A DNA stretch of 64,000 bases from Nostoc mirabile CHAB5784 (GCF_020829645.1 NZ_JAIVFS010000028.1:1-64000); one strand, 5' to 3'; counted from the stretch's first letter, positions 1-8,552 are shown. Notes: a model not told the origin generated them from the sequence alone. Numbers and translations: made by a program.

Positions 1-39
1 TTGAGCACGGGTCAGATTGCTGGGGTATGCTTTACTCAT
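1..39 (-). CDS. IS5-family transposase, N-terminal 13 codons only (runs off window)
   Basis: Thirteen codons read leftward from an ATG at 39 and begin MSKAYPSNLTRAQ. I recognise this as the usual opening of cyanobacterial IS5-type DDE transposases. The remainder lies outside the window, so no catalytic residues can be checked. The terminal inverted repeat at 110-126 lies upstream of this start, as expected for such an element. The call rests on the short N-terminal match plus that repeat. Confidence 0.6.
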   Translation of the reverse strand, partial: MSKAYPSNLTRAQ

Positions 40-126
40 GTTGCTCTCTCAGTGCTGTCTACTATCTATTCACAGCGTATACTGAGAGAGCTTTTTTACC
101 ATCTCTCCGACTTTTCAAACAGCCTC
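1..126. mobile_element. End of an IS5-like insertion sequence
   Basis: The terminal repeat at 110-126, read from outside, is GAGGCTGTTTGAAAAGT. A close relative bounds both ends of the small element at 38070-38233. The base triplet TAA directly outside it (127-129) fits the 3-bp target duplication seen for that element. A transposase start lies inside at 39. The other end is outside the window. The insertion lies inside the 3' end of the PIN-domain gene at 115-492. Confidence 0.6.
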
Positions 127-492
127 TAAGGTTCCCTTAACATTTAATCCCAGTCGAGTTGCTTCTTTTCTGGCTGCAAAGTCATCTAAAATTATGTAAT
201 CTGTTTGTAATTCAGTGCCTAAAGCAATAGCCTCCGATTCTCCTCTCCCTAGTCGAATATTTAGACGATTGGCTAAGGAAAATAATTGAATTTCTTTGAC
301 TAATATTTTATCGACATCAATTAAAGCTTTTACCTGCTGACTAGCTGCATCAGATTTAGCACTGATTTCTTCTGCAACAAAAATCGGCAAATAAAAGTCA
401 TCGTCAGAATCTAGAAAAATATCGAGAAATTTCAGACGCGATAAAAAGATTAATGGAGAAGAGTTAAAAACAACCTTCACACACCCTACCAA
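115..492 (-). CDS. PIN-domain toxin (DUF3368 type), C-terminus cut by an IS
   Basis: A small PIN-like nuclease of the type that acts as toxin next to UPF0175 antitoxins. Visible features are the early NSSPLIFLSRL segment carrying the first motif, GRGESEAIALG in the middle, and DYIILDDFAAR near the C-terminus. These supply the acidic residues expected of a PIN active site. Family members usually run about 30 residues further after a GTLG motif. Here the reading frame leaves native sequence after GTL, and the last residues (EAV and stop) are encoded by the IS5-like terminal repeat. The start overlaps the antitoxin gene end by 7 bp, so the pair was an operon. The truncated protein may be inactive. 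Confidence 0.8.
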   Translation of the reverse strand: MVGCVKVVFNSSPLIFLSRLKFLDIFLDSDDDFYLPIFVAEEISAKSDAASQQVKALIDVDKILVKEIQLFSLANRLNIRLGRGESEAIALGTELQTDYIILDDFAARKEATRLGLNVKGTLEAV

Positions 493-725
493 TCCTTTTC
501 TATAGCGATATCTTGTTCAGTCAAGTAGGAAAATTCCAGCCCCATCAAATCTAATAGTTTAAGAAATACATCAGGCTCCATTTCCATGATTTTTGCGGCT
601 TTTTTCAAACTAATAACTCTCGAAAATAACGCCCCTATCACAAACAAAAATGTTTCTTTTTGCTCAAGATTATTAAATAATGGAATTTCTGAGGCAACAC
701 TTCTTAATTCTTCCTTACTAGTCAT
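486..725 (-). CDS. UPF0175-family antitoxin
   Basis: A 79-residue protein whose central part (ISLKKAAKIMEMEPDVFLKLLDLMG) matches the helix-turn-helix-like core of UPF0175 antitoxins. That core is a conserved alanine-rich helix followed by an FL-LL segment. It lies immediately upstream of, and overlaps, the PIN toxin on the same strand, which is the standard antitoxin-first arrangement. The expected role is binding and neutralising the PIN toxin and repressing the operon. With the toxin truncated by the IS it may now be an orphan. Confidence 0.75.
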   Translation of the reverse strand: MTSKEELRSVASEIPLFNNLEQKETFLFVIGALFSRVISLKKAAKIMEMEPDVFLKLLDLMGLEFSYLTEQDIAIEKDW

Positions 726-796
726 AGGTATTTCAAGCTACCGACTTAATATCCTCTAGATTATCCCAAACTTCTGCAAGCGATGTCTACCGACAA

Positions 797-876
797 GTCA
801 ACTTAACATGAAATGGGCAGTTAGAAACCTCGTCTACACAAACAAAAACTACTAACCTGGGTTTCAACAAGTTATT
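797..876. repeat. Degenerate relative of the repeat inside the element at 9583-9819
   Basis: The stretch begins GTCAACTTAAC and continues through a segment resembling the left interior of the element at 9583 (shared GTCTACACAAACAAAA and a GGGTTTCAA block). One boundary looks like the GTGTCAACTTAA terminal repeat, but I cannot find the other end or a target duplication. I read it as a decayed or partial copy. The rest of 726-953 shows no coding signal. Confidence 0.45.
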
Positions 877-953
877 AAGCCCCTTGTTTTGTGTTATACC
901 AATCCACGAAAATCCTAAGACATATAGATTTCTCGTAGGGGCATGGCATTGCT

Positions 954-1159
954 CATAGGTGTCAACTTAACGTAAAAGCTATGTCCCGCAAGGAACTGAA
1001 CTTCCTTGGCTTTTAGCGGAAGTCTTCTGTTGATGACTAAATATAGCCAAAAATCTTTAGTCTACTTCAGTAGACTTTAGCTATCAGCCTTGAACTTTAG
1101 TTCGAGGCGGGTGAGGAAGCTAACAGTTAAGCTACTTTTAGCTTAAGTTGACACCAATG
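954..1159. mobile_element. MITE-like element, family A copy 1 (206 bp, 9-bp target duplication)
   Basis: The left end CATAGGTGTCAACTTAA and the inverted right end (CATTGGTGTCAACTTAA when reversed) agree at 16 of 17 positions. The flanks carry an exact 9-bp duplication, GGCATTGCT, at 945-953 and 1160-1168. The interior has no transposase gene and contains several hairpins, including GTCTACTTCAGTAGAC. The perfect duplication indicates fairly recent transposition by a trans-acting transposase. A second copy with different interior lies at 9583-9819. Confidence 0.85.
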
Positions 1160-1579
1160 GGCATTGCTATGCCCTTACCAGGTCTTGAAGGAAATTGGCA
1201 TACTCTTTGGCCAAATGATTGTCAAACAACGAATATAAATTTGTTTGTAAATCAAGGGGTAGTCGCACGAGCAAATCCGATAACAAAAGAGAGATGGAAT
1301 GCACTCACACCCGAAGAACAAGAAAAGTTTCCGCCGATCGCACCAGATTTTGTTTTAGAGTTAATGTCACCAAGCGATAGTTTGCGAGAAACGCAAGCCA
1401 AAATGCAGGAATATATTGATAACGGAGTTAAATTAGGTTGGTTAATTAATCCGAAAATGCGTCAGGTAGAAATCTCTCGGATTGGTAAACCAATACAAAT
1501 ATTAGCATTTTCACAAGAATTATCAGGAGAAGATGTTTTACCAGGATTTATTTTAAATTTGCAAATAATTTGGGGATAA
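1148..1579 (+). pseudogene. Uma2-family C-terminal fragment
   Basis: The frame contains the C-terminal half of an Uma2 (DUF820, PD-(D/E)XK nuclease fold) protein. It shows PIAPDFVLELMSPSD with the usual D and E, then LGWLINPKMRQVEI and GEDVLPGFILNL. The N-terminal half of the family (about 80-90 residues) is missing. What precedes the match (about residues 8-45) does not resemble the family, and the apparent TTG start lies inside the terminal repeat of element 954-1159. I therefore call it a remnant, probably broken before the element arrived. A short expressed product cannot be excluded. Confidence 0.6.
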
Positions 1580-1583
1580 ATAT

Positions 1584-2174
1584 TTATTGATTTCGGATCA
1601 CCTGCTCAAATTCAATAAGAGCATCGTACTGGTCAGGCATTGCGATATAATGCAGCAGTAAAGCAGGGTCTAAATTTGGAAAAAACCCACTCCGGTTTAC
1701 TTCTTCATACTCGCCACTCTCGCTAAGACGGAATATTTGTATCGAGTTAGATTTCCAAAACCAAACTTCCGGCACTTTTTTAGGCTTGTATAACTCCTTC
1801 CTGTTAATGCTTCCACTAGTAACAATAATTTCAATCACAATGTCAGGAACTTCTTTTTCTGTGCCAATGCTGTAAGATTCATCTGGCGTACCAGAAGCAT
1901 AGCCAGGTTCTTCCAAAGTAAAACCACCACGACAGTAGAACCGGATGCCCAACTTTTTCATGTAAGCTTCTAGTAGCAAGCCGAGAGTTCTTTTCACTTT
2001 CTCATGTTTATCTCCAATGGGTGACATAATTTCTAATATTCCTGACAAATAAGATAGTCTGACATTGCGGTTTTCCTGAAGTTGTGTTTCAATACCTTTA
2101 AATTGATCCCAAGAAACATTCTTGAGAGTTACTAGTTTTTCTTCTGTGGGCTGCTCTACAAGTGGGATGCTCAT
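1584..2174 (-). CDS. Uma2-family PD-(D/E)XK nuclease-fold protein
   Basis: This 196-residue protein has the Uma2 layout. An N-terminal strand-helix unit with SYLSGILEIMSP is followed by HEKVKRTLGLLLEAYMKKLG, then PDESYSIG and VPDIVIEIIVTSGS with the acidic D/E of the nuclease core, and finally KKVPEVWFWKSNSIQIFRL. The catalytic lysine is not obvious at the usual spot after IEI. The biological role of the family is unsettled, despite the common endonuclease label. It converges with the fragment at 1148-1579 with only 4 bp between stops. It is unrelated in detail to that fragment, so the two are not a split gene. Confidence 0.8.
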   Translation of the reverse strand: MSIPLVEQPTEEKLVTLKNVSWDQFKGIETQLQENRNVRLSYLSGILEIMSPIGDKHEKVKRTLGLLLEAYMKKLGIRFYCRGGFTLEEPGYASGTPDESYSIGTEKEVPDIVIEIIVTSGSINRKELYKPKKVPEVWFWKSNSIQIFRLSESGEYEEVNRSGFFPNLDPALLLHYIAMPDQYDALIEFEQVIRNQ

Positions 2175-2233
2175 AAAAACACTTTCCTTATACGTTCACT
2201 AATTCTACTTTTTCGATATTGACGTAATGCACC

Positions 2234-2821
2234 CTATGGAAACCACCAGTTACTTCTATTGCTGTAAAATTGAAACCGTCCAAAGCCGAGAAATTGTCCG
2301 TGGGATTTCTCACCCACCGGAAACGCTGTCACACCCAGTAAGTAGACACCAGAAAAGCTGGGATTCTTCACAGGGCGGAGGGCGATTGTAACTGTCTGTC
2401 CCGGAGTGACAGGCGGATTAAAGTTCACAGAAACTGTTCGTGTCTTGCGTTCTGCTGTGACTGCGCCTAGTGTTAGCCGAGATTCTTTGCGTAGGCGTAG
2501 CCCGCCGCAGGCATCGCTAGTTCCCACAAATGCGCGAGTATCATTAAGATCATAGCGGATGTTTTCTGCTCCCTCCCTCTGTGCGATCGTTACCTTCTGA
2601 AGGGATTCTCCAGCATTTTCCGGCACGTTAATCGTAAAATAGTAAGTTGCGCCCCAAACATTTACATCTTTATAAGTAGTCGTCGCGTTAACAAGTTCCG
2701 GCGGTTGGACAAAGTAAACAGTGCCATCTCTAAGCTGCACCGCTTGAATCACCGGAACAGCAACTCCTCCAATACTTATGGCTAACGAGAGTGTTATCCC
2801 AAACAAAGTTGCAACGCGCAT
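2234..2821 (-). CDS. Secreted DUF2808 protein with in-frame 29-bp repeat
   Basis: A 195-residue protein with an N-terminal signal peptide (hydrophobic residues about 5-27, ending near IQA). The body is typical of cyanobacterial DUF2808 proteins: VWGATYYFTINVPENAGESL, KVTIAQREG, then VNFNPPVTPGQTVTIALRPVKNP and SGVYLLGVTAFP. These proteins are predicted to be exported beta-rich proteins of unknown function. A 10-residue block, SDACGGLRLR near residue 102, is encoded by a dispersed 29-bp repeat. It breaks the conserved region without closing the frame. Confidence 0.85.
   Translation of the reverse strand: MRVATLFGITLSLAISIGGVAVPVIQAVQLRDGTVYFVQPPELVNATTTYKDVNVWGATYYFTINVPENAGESLQKVTIAQREGAENIRYDLNDTRAFVGTSDACGGLRLRKESRLTLGAVTAERKTRTVSVNFNPPVTPGQTVTIALRPVKNPSFSGVYLLGVTAFPVGEKSHGQFLGFGRFQFYSNRSNWWFP
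2489..2517 (-). repeat. 29-bp dispersed repeat, copy 1 (inside DUF2808 gene)
   Basis: Read on the minus strand it starts GCGATGCCTGCGGCGGG and ends CTACGCCTACGC. The same 29 bp occur exactly at 21472-21500 and with a few changes at 30265-30293, 45588-45616 and 46346-46374. This copy is read in frame as DACGGLRLR. Confidence 0.9.
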
Positions 2822-2844
2822 AATTCAGATATAAAAAAACGCAC

Positions 2845-3282
2845 TCATTCCAATTCTAATTCTTTGGGAATGAGCGACTTGGGAATAATAGAAGCTTGTT
2901 TTTCCCTATCAGAAGATTTCGTATACCACCAAGCCCAAGCAATTAAAACTGCTTGAAGGGGAAGCCTGACTACGTGTACCCAAGGTGAATTTGGTATATG
3001 TTCAATCTTAATAAGATTAACCGCCATATTAATATTGGCAGGGTAAACAGCAATAAAAAGAGCAAGAAGTCCCCAAGCAGCAGCTTGACTTACAGGCGGG
3101 ACTAACAAGCCGATACCACCCAAAATTTCATAAAAGCCACTGAGATAAACTAATCCTAAAGGGTAAGGTAGTTGCGGCGGCACAATTTTGACATATTCTT
3201 CTGGAACAAGAAAGTGTGTCACTCCAACCACAATGATGCATATAGCAAGGATGACACGTAAGACTTCCTTATACTTATTCAT
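2845..3282 (-). CDS. DoxX-like integral membrane protein
   Basis: A 145-residue protein with four predicted membrane segments: about residues 8-26, 45-65, 68-88 and 105-122. Features match the DoxX family: GVTHFLVPEEYVKIVPP, then YLSGFYEILGGIGLLVP and a second half with YPANINMAVN. DoxX-type proteins are linked to redox or thiosulfate-quinone metabolism and to polymer-associated membrane functions. Nothing here narrows the role. The ATG at 3282 precedes the first membrane helix directly and fits the family length. Confidence 0.8.
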   Translation of the reverse strand: MNKYKEVLRVILAICIIVVGVTHFLVPEEYVKIVPPQLPYPLGLVYLSGFYEILGGIGLLVPPVSQAAAWGLLALFIAVYPANINMAVNLIKIEHIPNSPWVHVVRLPLQAVLIAWAWWYTKSSDREKQASIIPKSLIPKELELE

Positions 3283-3875
3283 GGGTTTTGCCTGATTATA
3301 TACTTGTCTCTATTACTTCAGTTTGACTGATGGATGCTAATCTGCATTGAGTCAATAGGAGTAAAAATCGACAAAATTTTCCAAAGTACTTACAAAAGCG
3401 ATTGCAAGTATAAGTATAACTGATGCACCGGACTGTACTCAAAGATTGATTTACTAAGTACGTCACGGCTCGCTTGGTAAAGCAAAACACATTTTTATTA
3501 AAAATTTATTAAATCTGCTTGTAATCTTAACTACGATTGTACTAGTATAATAACGGCAGCCTAAAAGACTAATATTTGCTGCTTAACAAGACTTTTGCCA
3601 AGTATTTGCTTAACTATGAGGCAAAACGTAGAACCTGCGCTCAGACGTACACGACAGTTAAAACTACTTCTACAAAACCATACAGAACAGAATATTCTTG
3701 ACTGAATTTTTTGTTAGATGGCAAAAAGAAGCGTGTAAAATCTTAGGTTTTTTCTATGTCAAGCCTTGTAAATTGGCAAAGGTATTGTTAATTAATTGTG
3801 CGTACTTTTTTCCGCAATCAAATCGGATTGTTATAGATTCACTTTGACTAAACGATCAAAACTTCGGAGAAAAAA
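3283..3875. other. Divergent intergenic region, promoters of DoxX and lectin genes
   Basis: About 590 bp without a supportable gene lie between the leftward DoxX-like gene and the rightward lectin gene. It is AT-rich and must hold both promoters. A GGAG sequence sits 7 bases before the lectin ATG. No strong hairpin or repeat of the dispersed families was seen. A 64-codon minus-strand frame at 3296-3490 has no family features and was not accepted. Confidence 0.5.
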
Positions 3876-4706
3876 ATGACAGCAACAACAACAACCAATA
3901 CTAATAATCTATACAATGTACAAAATCAGTGGGGTGGCGCTTCTGCTCCGTGGAATCCTGGTGGAACATGGGTAATTGGAGCTAGAGCCTCTCAGCGCAT
4001 TGTCGAACTCAAAGTTTCATCCAGTGACAACGGCAAGACACTTACTGGAACCACGACATATTCTGGTGAAGGCCCCATCGGTTTTAAGGCTAACTTAACT
4101 GGGAGCGACACCTACAACGTAGAAAACCAGTGGGGAGGCTCATCTGCTCCGTGGAATCCCGGCGGGACTTGGATACTCGGCTCGCGGGGAAATCAAAATG
4201 TTGTTGCGATCGATATTACATCCAGCGACGGCGGTAAAACCCTGACTGGAACTATCACATATTCTGGTGAAGGCCCCATCGGTTTTAAGAGTGTTGCTGT
4301 TGATGGCCGTGTCTATAATGTGGAAAACCAATGGGGAGGCTCATCTGCTCCGTGGAATCCTGGTGGGACTTGGGTACTTGGCTCTCGGGCAAATCAAAAT
4401 GTTGTTGCGATCGATATTACATCGAGCGACGGCGGTAAAACCCTGACTGGAACTATCACTTATGCTGGTGAAGGCCCCATCGGCTTTAAAGGTAACATTG
4501 TCAGCAGCAACAACTACACAGTAGAAAACCAGTGGGGTGGTAATACAGCGCCGTGGAATCCTGGTGGGACTTGGCTAATCGGTGGTCGTGTGGGACAGAA
4601 TGTAGTAGCGCTCAACGTCACATCTAGTGATGGTGGGAAGACCCTAACTGGAACCACGACCTATGCTGGTGAAGGGCCTATCGGCTTCCGATCGAGCCAA
4701 ATCTAA
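3876..4706 (+). CDS. OAA-type mannan-binding lectin with four tandem repeats
   Basis: The 276-residue protein consists of four repeats of about 67 residues. Each opens with a Y-x-V-x-NQWGG-x-x-APWNPGGTW motif and closes with GKTLTG-T-T-Y-GEGPIGF. This is the hallmark of the Oscillatoria agardhii agglutinin homologue family (OAA, Pseudomonas PFA, Myxococcus MBHA), which binds high-mannose glycans through sites at each repeat junction. OAA itself has two repeats and MBHA has four, so this is the long form. There is no signal peptide. Repeats 2 and 3 are almost identical at DNA level, suggesting recent duplication or gene conversion. The start is set by the upstream GGAG. Confidence 0.93.
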   Translation: MTATTTTNTNNLYNVQNQWGGASAPWNPGGTWVIGARASQRIVELKVSSSDNGKTLTGTTTYSGEGPIGFKANLTGSDTYNVENQWGGSSAPWNPGGTWILGSRGNQNVVAIDITSSDGGKTLTGTITYSGEGPIGFKSVAVDGRVYNVENQWGGSSAPWNPGGTWVLGSRANQNVVAIDITSSDGGKTLTGTITYAGEGPIGFKGNIVSSNNYTVENQWGGNTAPWNPGGTWLIGGRVGQNVVALNVTSSDGGKTLTGTTTYAGEGPIGFRSSQI

Positions 4707-4727
4707 AAAGGCGATCGCGCTATACCG

Positions 4728-4795
4728 GTTCTCGGTTAAGTGAGGTACAAGAACCCAACCCCCTCCCCGCTGGTTAGTGGAGGGGGCTATGATGT
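4728..4795. repeat. GC-rich hairpin repeat downstream of the lectin gene
   Basis: The CCCCCTCC at 4759-4766 pairs with GGAGGGGG at 4779-4786. The surrounding sequence (GGTTCTCGGTTAAGT, AACCCAACCCCCTCCCCGCT) has an inverted relative at about 61395-61465, so this is a dispersed repeat. It could stop transcription of the lectin gene, but no uridine run follows the stem. Confidence 0.45.
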
Positions 4796-4872
4796 GTAAC
4801 TTGTATGATTAGGAAACGCTATAATAACGCCAATAAGAATGTAGTTTCCTCTAGTTTTAACTATGGGGAAAC

Positions 4873-5253
4873 TCAGCACTCAGAACTCAGCACTCCTGAA
4901 GCTAAATCTAATTTTTCTCGAACTATTCCCTCATCTCTAAAGCCAACCAGCACAGCTATTCCATCTTTAACGAAAAGTGGACGTTTGAGCAGCATTGCGT
5001 CGTGAGTAAATGCATCAACCCACTGTTCGTCAGCCCAAGTCTTCTTTTCATCTCCTAAAGCGCGGTAGGATTGACCAGAGGTGTTTCGCATGGGAGCAAA
5101 ACCCAAAGACTTTACCCAGTTTTGAATCATCTCACGAGTCGGCGGAGTATCTTTGGTGTTGATAAACTCATGGTCAATGTTGTTATGTTGGAGCCACGTC
5201 AAAGCTTTTTTGCAAGTGCTGCAATTGGGAATTCCGTAGACTTGAATAGACAT
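4873..5253 (-). CDS. ArsC/Spx-family thioredoxin-fold protein
   Basis: From the chosen ATG at 5253 the protein begins MSIQVYGIPNCSTCKKA and so carries the C11-x-x-C14 motif of the ArsC/Spx/MgsR group. It continues with NTKDTPPTREMIQNWV, then ALGDEKKTWADEQW and MLLKRPLFVKDGIAVLVGF, the typical RP-x-x-V segment near the C-terminus. Members are glutaredoxin/thioredoxin-dependent reductases or redox regulators, and the exact substrate cannot be told. An upstream ATG at 5271 would add six residues. The last residues (GVLSSEC) are encoded by a CAGCACTC-type simple repeat, so the original C-terminus may have been replaced. Confidence 0.82.
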   Translation of the reverse strand: MSIQVYGIPNCSTCKKALTWLQHNNIDHEFINTKDTPPTREMIQNWVKSLGFAPMRNTSGQSYRALGDEKKTWADEQWVDAFTHDAMLLKRPLFVKDGIAVLVGFRDEGIVREKLDLASGVLSSEC

Positions 5254-5464
5254 AAAACAATTAAGCAACAATCTTCATATATGACATAGTAGGTGGAACT
5301 TCTGCCACCAATGCTCTTGTCGTAGAATATCTACGGCAGAAATTTAAGGGTAGCGATCGCTTTTAGTAATCGGTAATTCCAAGTATGGAACTCGTCGATC
5401 CATGATTCGAGGGTTCTGAAATACCAAGGAGTAGTTTTACTAACACTTTTCATCCATAAAAAAT

Positions 5465-7654
5465 ATGAGCGATGCCTTTAACCGACTTGCACCCTTCATC
5501 CAAGAATATATTTATCATCACCAGTGGACTGAATTACGACCAGTTCAAATTGCCGCTTGTCAAGTTATATTTGACACCGATGCTCATTTGCTAGTTACTG
5601 CTGCAACTGCTGCGGGTAAAACAGAAGCAGCCTTTCTACCAGTTTTGACTCTATTACATGCCAACCCTGCTGCAACTATAGGGGCATTATATATTAGTCC
5701 AATCAAAGCTTTAATTAATGATCAATTTGAGCGTCTCAACGACTTACTCAAAGAAGCAGATATTCCAGTTTGGCACTGGCACGGTGATGTTTCTCAAAGT
5801 CGAAAAAACAAACTTTTAAAAAAACCTCAAGGCATTCTACAAATTACACCAGAATCTCTAGAAAGTTTGTTAATTAACAAAAATAACGACTTAGTTCGCT
5901 TATTTGGTGATTTAAGGTTTGTTATTATTGATGAAATTCACGCTTTTATGGGTTCCGAACGCGGTTGTCAAATTATTTGCCAATTACAACGTTTAGCAAA
6001 ATTGACGCAAAAACAACCGCGCCGTATTGGTTTATCAGCAACTCTTGGTGATTACTCAATAGCAGAAAATTGGTTACGTTCTGGAACAGAAAAGCCAGTG
6101 ATTACACCGGAACCTGACGGGATAAAACGCCAACTAAAATTAGCTGTAGAACATTTTTATATTACTGATGAAGTAGATGAATCAGAGGCAACAGCTTATG
6201 AACAATATATTTTCAACCTCAGCAAATCTCGCAAATGTCTGATATTTGCTAATAATCGCACACAAACTGAATCTGTAATAGCATCTTTGCGACAAATTGC
6301 CACAGAACAAAGGCTACCAGATATATATCATGTGCATCATGGGAGTATATCTGCTAGTTTGCGGCAAGCAGCTGAAAATGCGATGCGTGAACCCAACAAT
6401 CCAGCAGTTACCGCCGCCACTCTGACTTTAGAATTAGGCATAGATATCGGTCATTTAGAGCGAGTTATTCAGTTAGAATCACCCTTGTCTGTAGCTAGCT
6501 TTTTACAGCGTTTAGGACGTAGCGGCAGAAGAGGTGAAGCTGCCGATATGCGCTTAATTTGCGCTGAAGAGGAACCATTACTAGAAGCTTCTCTACCAGA
6601 ACAAATACCCTGGCAACTTTTGCAGTCTATTGCTATCATTCAACTTTATTTAGAGGAACAATGGATTGAACCAATCAGACCGATTAAATATCCTTTGAGT
6701 TTGCTTTATCACCAAACAATGAGTATTTTAACAGCAGCAGGGGAAATTTCACCTAATGCTTTAGCTAAACAAATTTTTAGCTTGCCGCCCTTTGCTGCTA
6801 TTTTAAAAGAAGATTTTCAACTATTGCTCCGCTATTTAATTGATATTGGTCATATTCAGCATACTGAGCAAGGTAAATTAATCCTGGGTTTGGCAGGAGA
6901 AAAGATTGTGAGAAAATTCCAGTTTTATGCTGTCTTTGCTGAACAGCAAGAATATATTGTTAAGCAAGGTGCAACGCAAATTGGCAGTATCGTCACGCCG
7001 CCTGCTGTTGGAAATCAATTTGCTTTAGCTGGGAGAACTTGGGAAGTCGTAGAAGTTGACTTTAAAAAGAAGGCTATTTTTGTTAAACAAGCCGAGGGTA
7101 AAGCTAGTATTTATTGGTGTGGTAGTGGTAGTACTATTCACACCAAAGTTTTACAACGAATGCAACAGGTTCTCTTTGAGAATGTCGAGTACAGCTACTT
7201 GCAAAAAAATGCTTTGCAACGTTTAAGTAAAGTTCGCCAATTGGTGCAGCAAGTTGGATTAGATAAACAAAATATCTTGCAATTAGAAAAAGGTAAATGC
7301 TGCATTTTTCCCTGGATGGGTACGGTTGCTTATCGCACCTTAGAAAGATTACTCAACTCCTACTGTCGAGAATCGTTGGAAATTACAAGTATTGGCGGAG
7401 TAAATCCTTATTATTTAACAATTAAATTAGGCAAAGATAAATTTAAATATCTTTATCATGAAATTGCTTCATTGTGTGAGCAAAGAATTACCTCAGAAGA
7501 TTTACTCAGTACTTCAGAAGCACCGGAAATTCAAAAGTATGATCAATTTATTCCTCATCCACTTTTACGAAAAGCTTTTGCTAGCGATTATTTAGATATG
7601 AAAGAACTTAAACAGCAAGTAGCACTGTGGAGAGAAGAAAACATAGCACAATAG
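5465..7654 (+). CDS. Superfamily 2 DEAD/DEAH helicase, Lhr-like
   Basis: A 729-residue SF2 helicase. The Q-motif-like RPVQ is at about 25-28 and motif I is TAATAAGKTE with K52. Motif II is DEIH at 156-159 and motif III SAT at 191-193. Motif V is LELGIDIG and motif VI QRLGRSGRRG near residue 350. After the helicase core (to about 400) follows a long C-terminal part with winged-helix-like and beta-rich segments. This resembles the Lhr-core architecture, although it is shorter than E. coli Lhr. Likely substrates are nucleic acid duplexes in repair or recombination. No nuclease or methylase partner lies beside it, so a defence role has no contextual support. Confidence 0.88.
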   Translation: MSDAFNRLAPFIQEYIYHHQWTELRPVQIAACQVIFDTDAHLLVTAATAAGKTEAAFLPVLTLLHANPAATIGALYISPIKALINDQFERLNDLLKEADIPVWHWHGDVSQSRKNKLLKKPQGILQITPESLESLLINKNNDLVRLFGDLRFVIIDEIHAFMGSERGCQIICQLQRLAKLTQKQPRRIGLSATLGDYSIAENWLRSGTEKPVITPEPDGIKRQLKLAVEHFYITDEVDESEATAYEQYIFNLSKSRKCLIFANNRTQTESVIASLRQIATEQRLPDIYHVHHGSISASLRQAAENAMREPNNPAVTAATLTLELGIDIGHLERVIQLESPLSVASFLQRLGRSGRRGEAADMRLICAEEEPLLEASLPEQIPWQLLQSIAIIQLYLEEQWIEPIRPIKYPLSLLYHQTMSILTAAGEISPNALAKQIFSLPPFAAILKEDFQLLLRYLIDIGHIQHTEQGKLILGLAGEKIVRKFQFYAVFAEQQEYIVKQGATQIGSIVTPPAVGNQFALAGRTWEVVEVDFKKKAIFVKQAEGKASIYWCGSGSTIHTKVLQRMQQVLFENVEYSYLQKNALQRLSKVRQLVQQVGLDKQNILQLEKGKCCIFPWMGTVAYRTLERLLNSYCRESLEITSIGGVNPYYLTIKLGKDKFKYLYHEIASLCEQRITSEDLLSTSEAPEIQKYDQFIPHPLLRKAFASDYLDMKELKQQVALWREENIAQ

Positions 7655-7682
7655 TTTAATTACCTGTAAATTGCGATAATTA

Positions 7683-8552
7683 TTAAAAATCATAAGTAGG
7701 TAATCCAGTAACATCAGTTTGGAGAGCAAACAAATCACCAGAGTAGAAGCTTTTTTCGATCTCTGCTTGGCTGAGTCCAACTGAAGCAGTGGTAATATAA
7801 AGTGTTTGCAAATCTTCGCCCCCAAAAGTACAGCTAGTTGGCAATTGCACAGGTAGCTTTATCCGCAATATCTCTTCACCCTTGGGATTGAAACGAATCA
7901 CACACCATCCATCCCACATAGCTGACCAAATATGTCCTTCACTGTCTATTGTCAACCCATCTGGATGGAAGGATTCATGAGTTAAATCAATAAAAATTCG
8001 ACGATTAGTAATGTTTCCTGTTACTGAATTAAAGTCGTAAGCATATATTTTTTGCTGAGGAGAATCTGTTAAGTAAAATGTTTTTTGATCGGGACTCCAC
8101 CCTAAACCATTAGAAATAGTCAATCCTGTTTCCATTACATGTAATAAACCATCATTGTCATAGCGATAGAGGCTAGCCTGTGGTTTTTCCAAAGAACACA
8201 TTGAGCCAAACCAAAAACGTCCTTGAGGGTCACATTTACCATCATTGAGACGGTTATCTGGTAGATTTCCTTCAATTTCTAAAATGGGGGTAACTACACC
8301 TGTCTGGGTGTTGAGGAATGCCAGGTGATGGCGCAGTAACATAATTAATCTATCTGCACCTGCTGTTGCGATCGCACCTACTACATCTCCCACATCAAAA
8401 AAGCTGTTTTTCCCCGTGGCAGGATTGAACTGATGCACCCGATGGTTAAAAATATCGACCCAGTACAGTAGGTTTTGAGTTGAGTCCCAGATGGGGCCTT
8501 CACCCAAGCGGGCCCTGGCTCCTAGAACATTGTGGAGTGGATATTGTCCCAT
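7683..8552 (-). CDS. SMP-30/gluconolactonase family protein
   Basis: The 289-residue protein is a six-bladed propeller lactonase of the SMP-30/LRE family. The metal ligands expected for the family are visible: E18 in LGEGPIWD, N and D in RLNDGKCDPQGRFWFG near 100, NGLGWSPD near 147, and the aspartate of HPDGLTID near 197. The likely reaction is divalent-metal-dependent hydrolysis of sugar lactones in the cytoplasm. It converges with the helicase gene (28 bp between stops). Length is normal for the family. Confidence 0.9.
   Translation of the reverse strand: MGQYPLHNVLGARARLGEGPIWDSTQNLLYWVDIFNHRVHQFNPATGKNSFFDVGDVVGAIATAGADRLIMLLRHHLAFLNTQTGVVTPILEIEGNLPDNRLNDGKCDPQGRFWFGSMCSLEKPQASLYRYDNDGLLHVMETGLTISNGLGWSPDQKTFYLTDSPQQKIYAYDFNSVTGNITNRRIFIDLTHESFHPDGLTIDSEGHIWSAMWDGWCVIRFNPKGEEILRIKLPVQLPTSCTFGGEDLQTLYITTASVGLSQAEIEKSFYSGDLFALQTDVTGLPTYDF

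Noticed and set aside
1148..2174. The two convergent Uma2 frames as a split gene
   Set aside because: They lie on opposite strands and belong to different subgroups, so they are separate loci.
3296..3490. 64-codon frame on the minus strand
   Set aside because: No family features, odd cysteine-rich composition, and no ribosome binding site; it lies in the promoter region of two genes.
5465..7654. Helicase as part of a defence system
   Set aside because: No nuclease, methylase or other defence gene adjoins it; neighbours are a lactonase and an ArsC-like gene.
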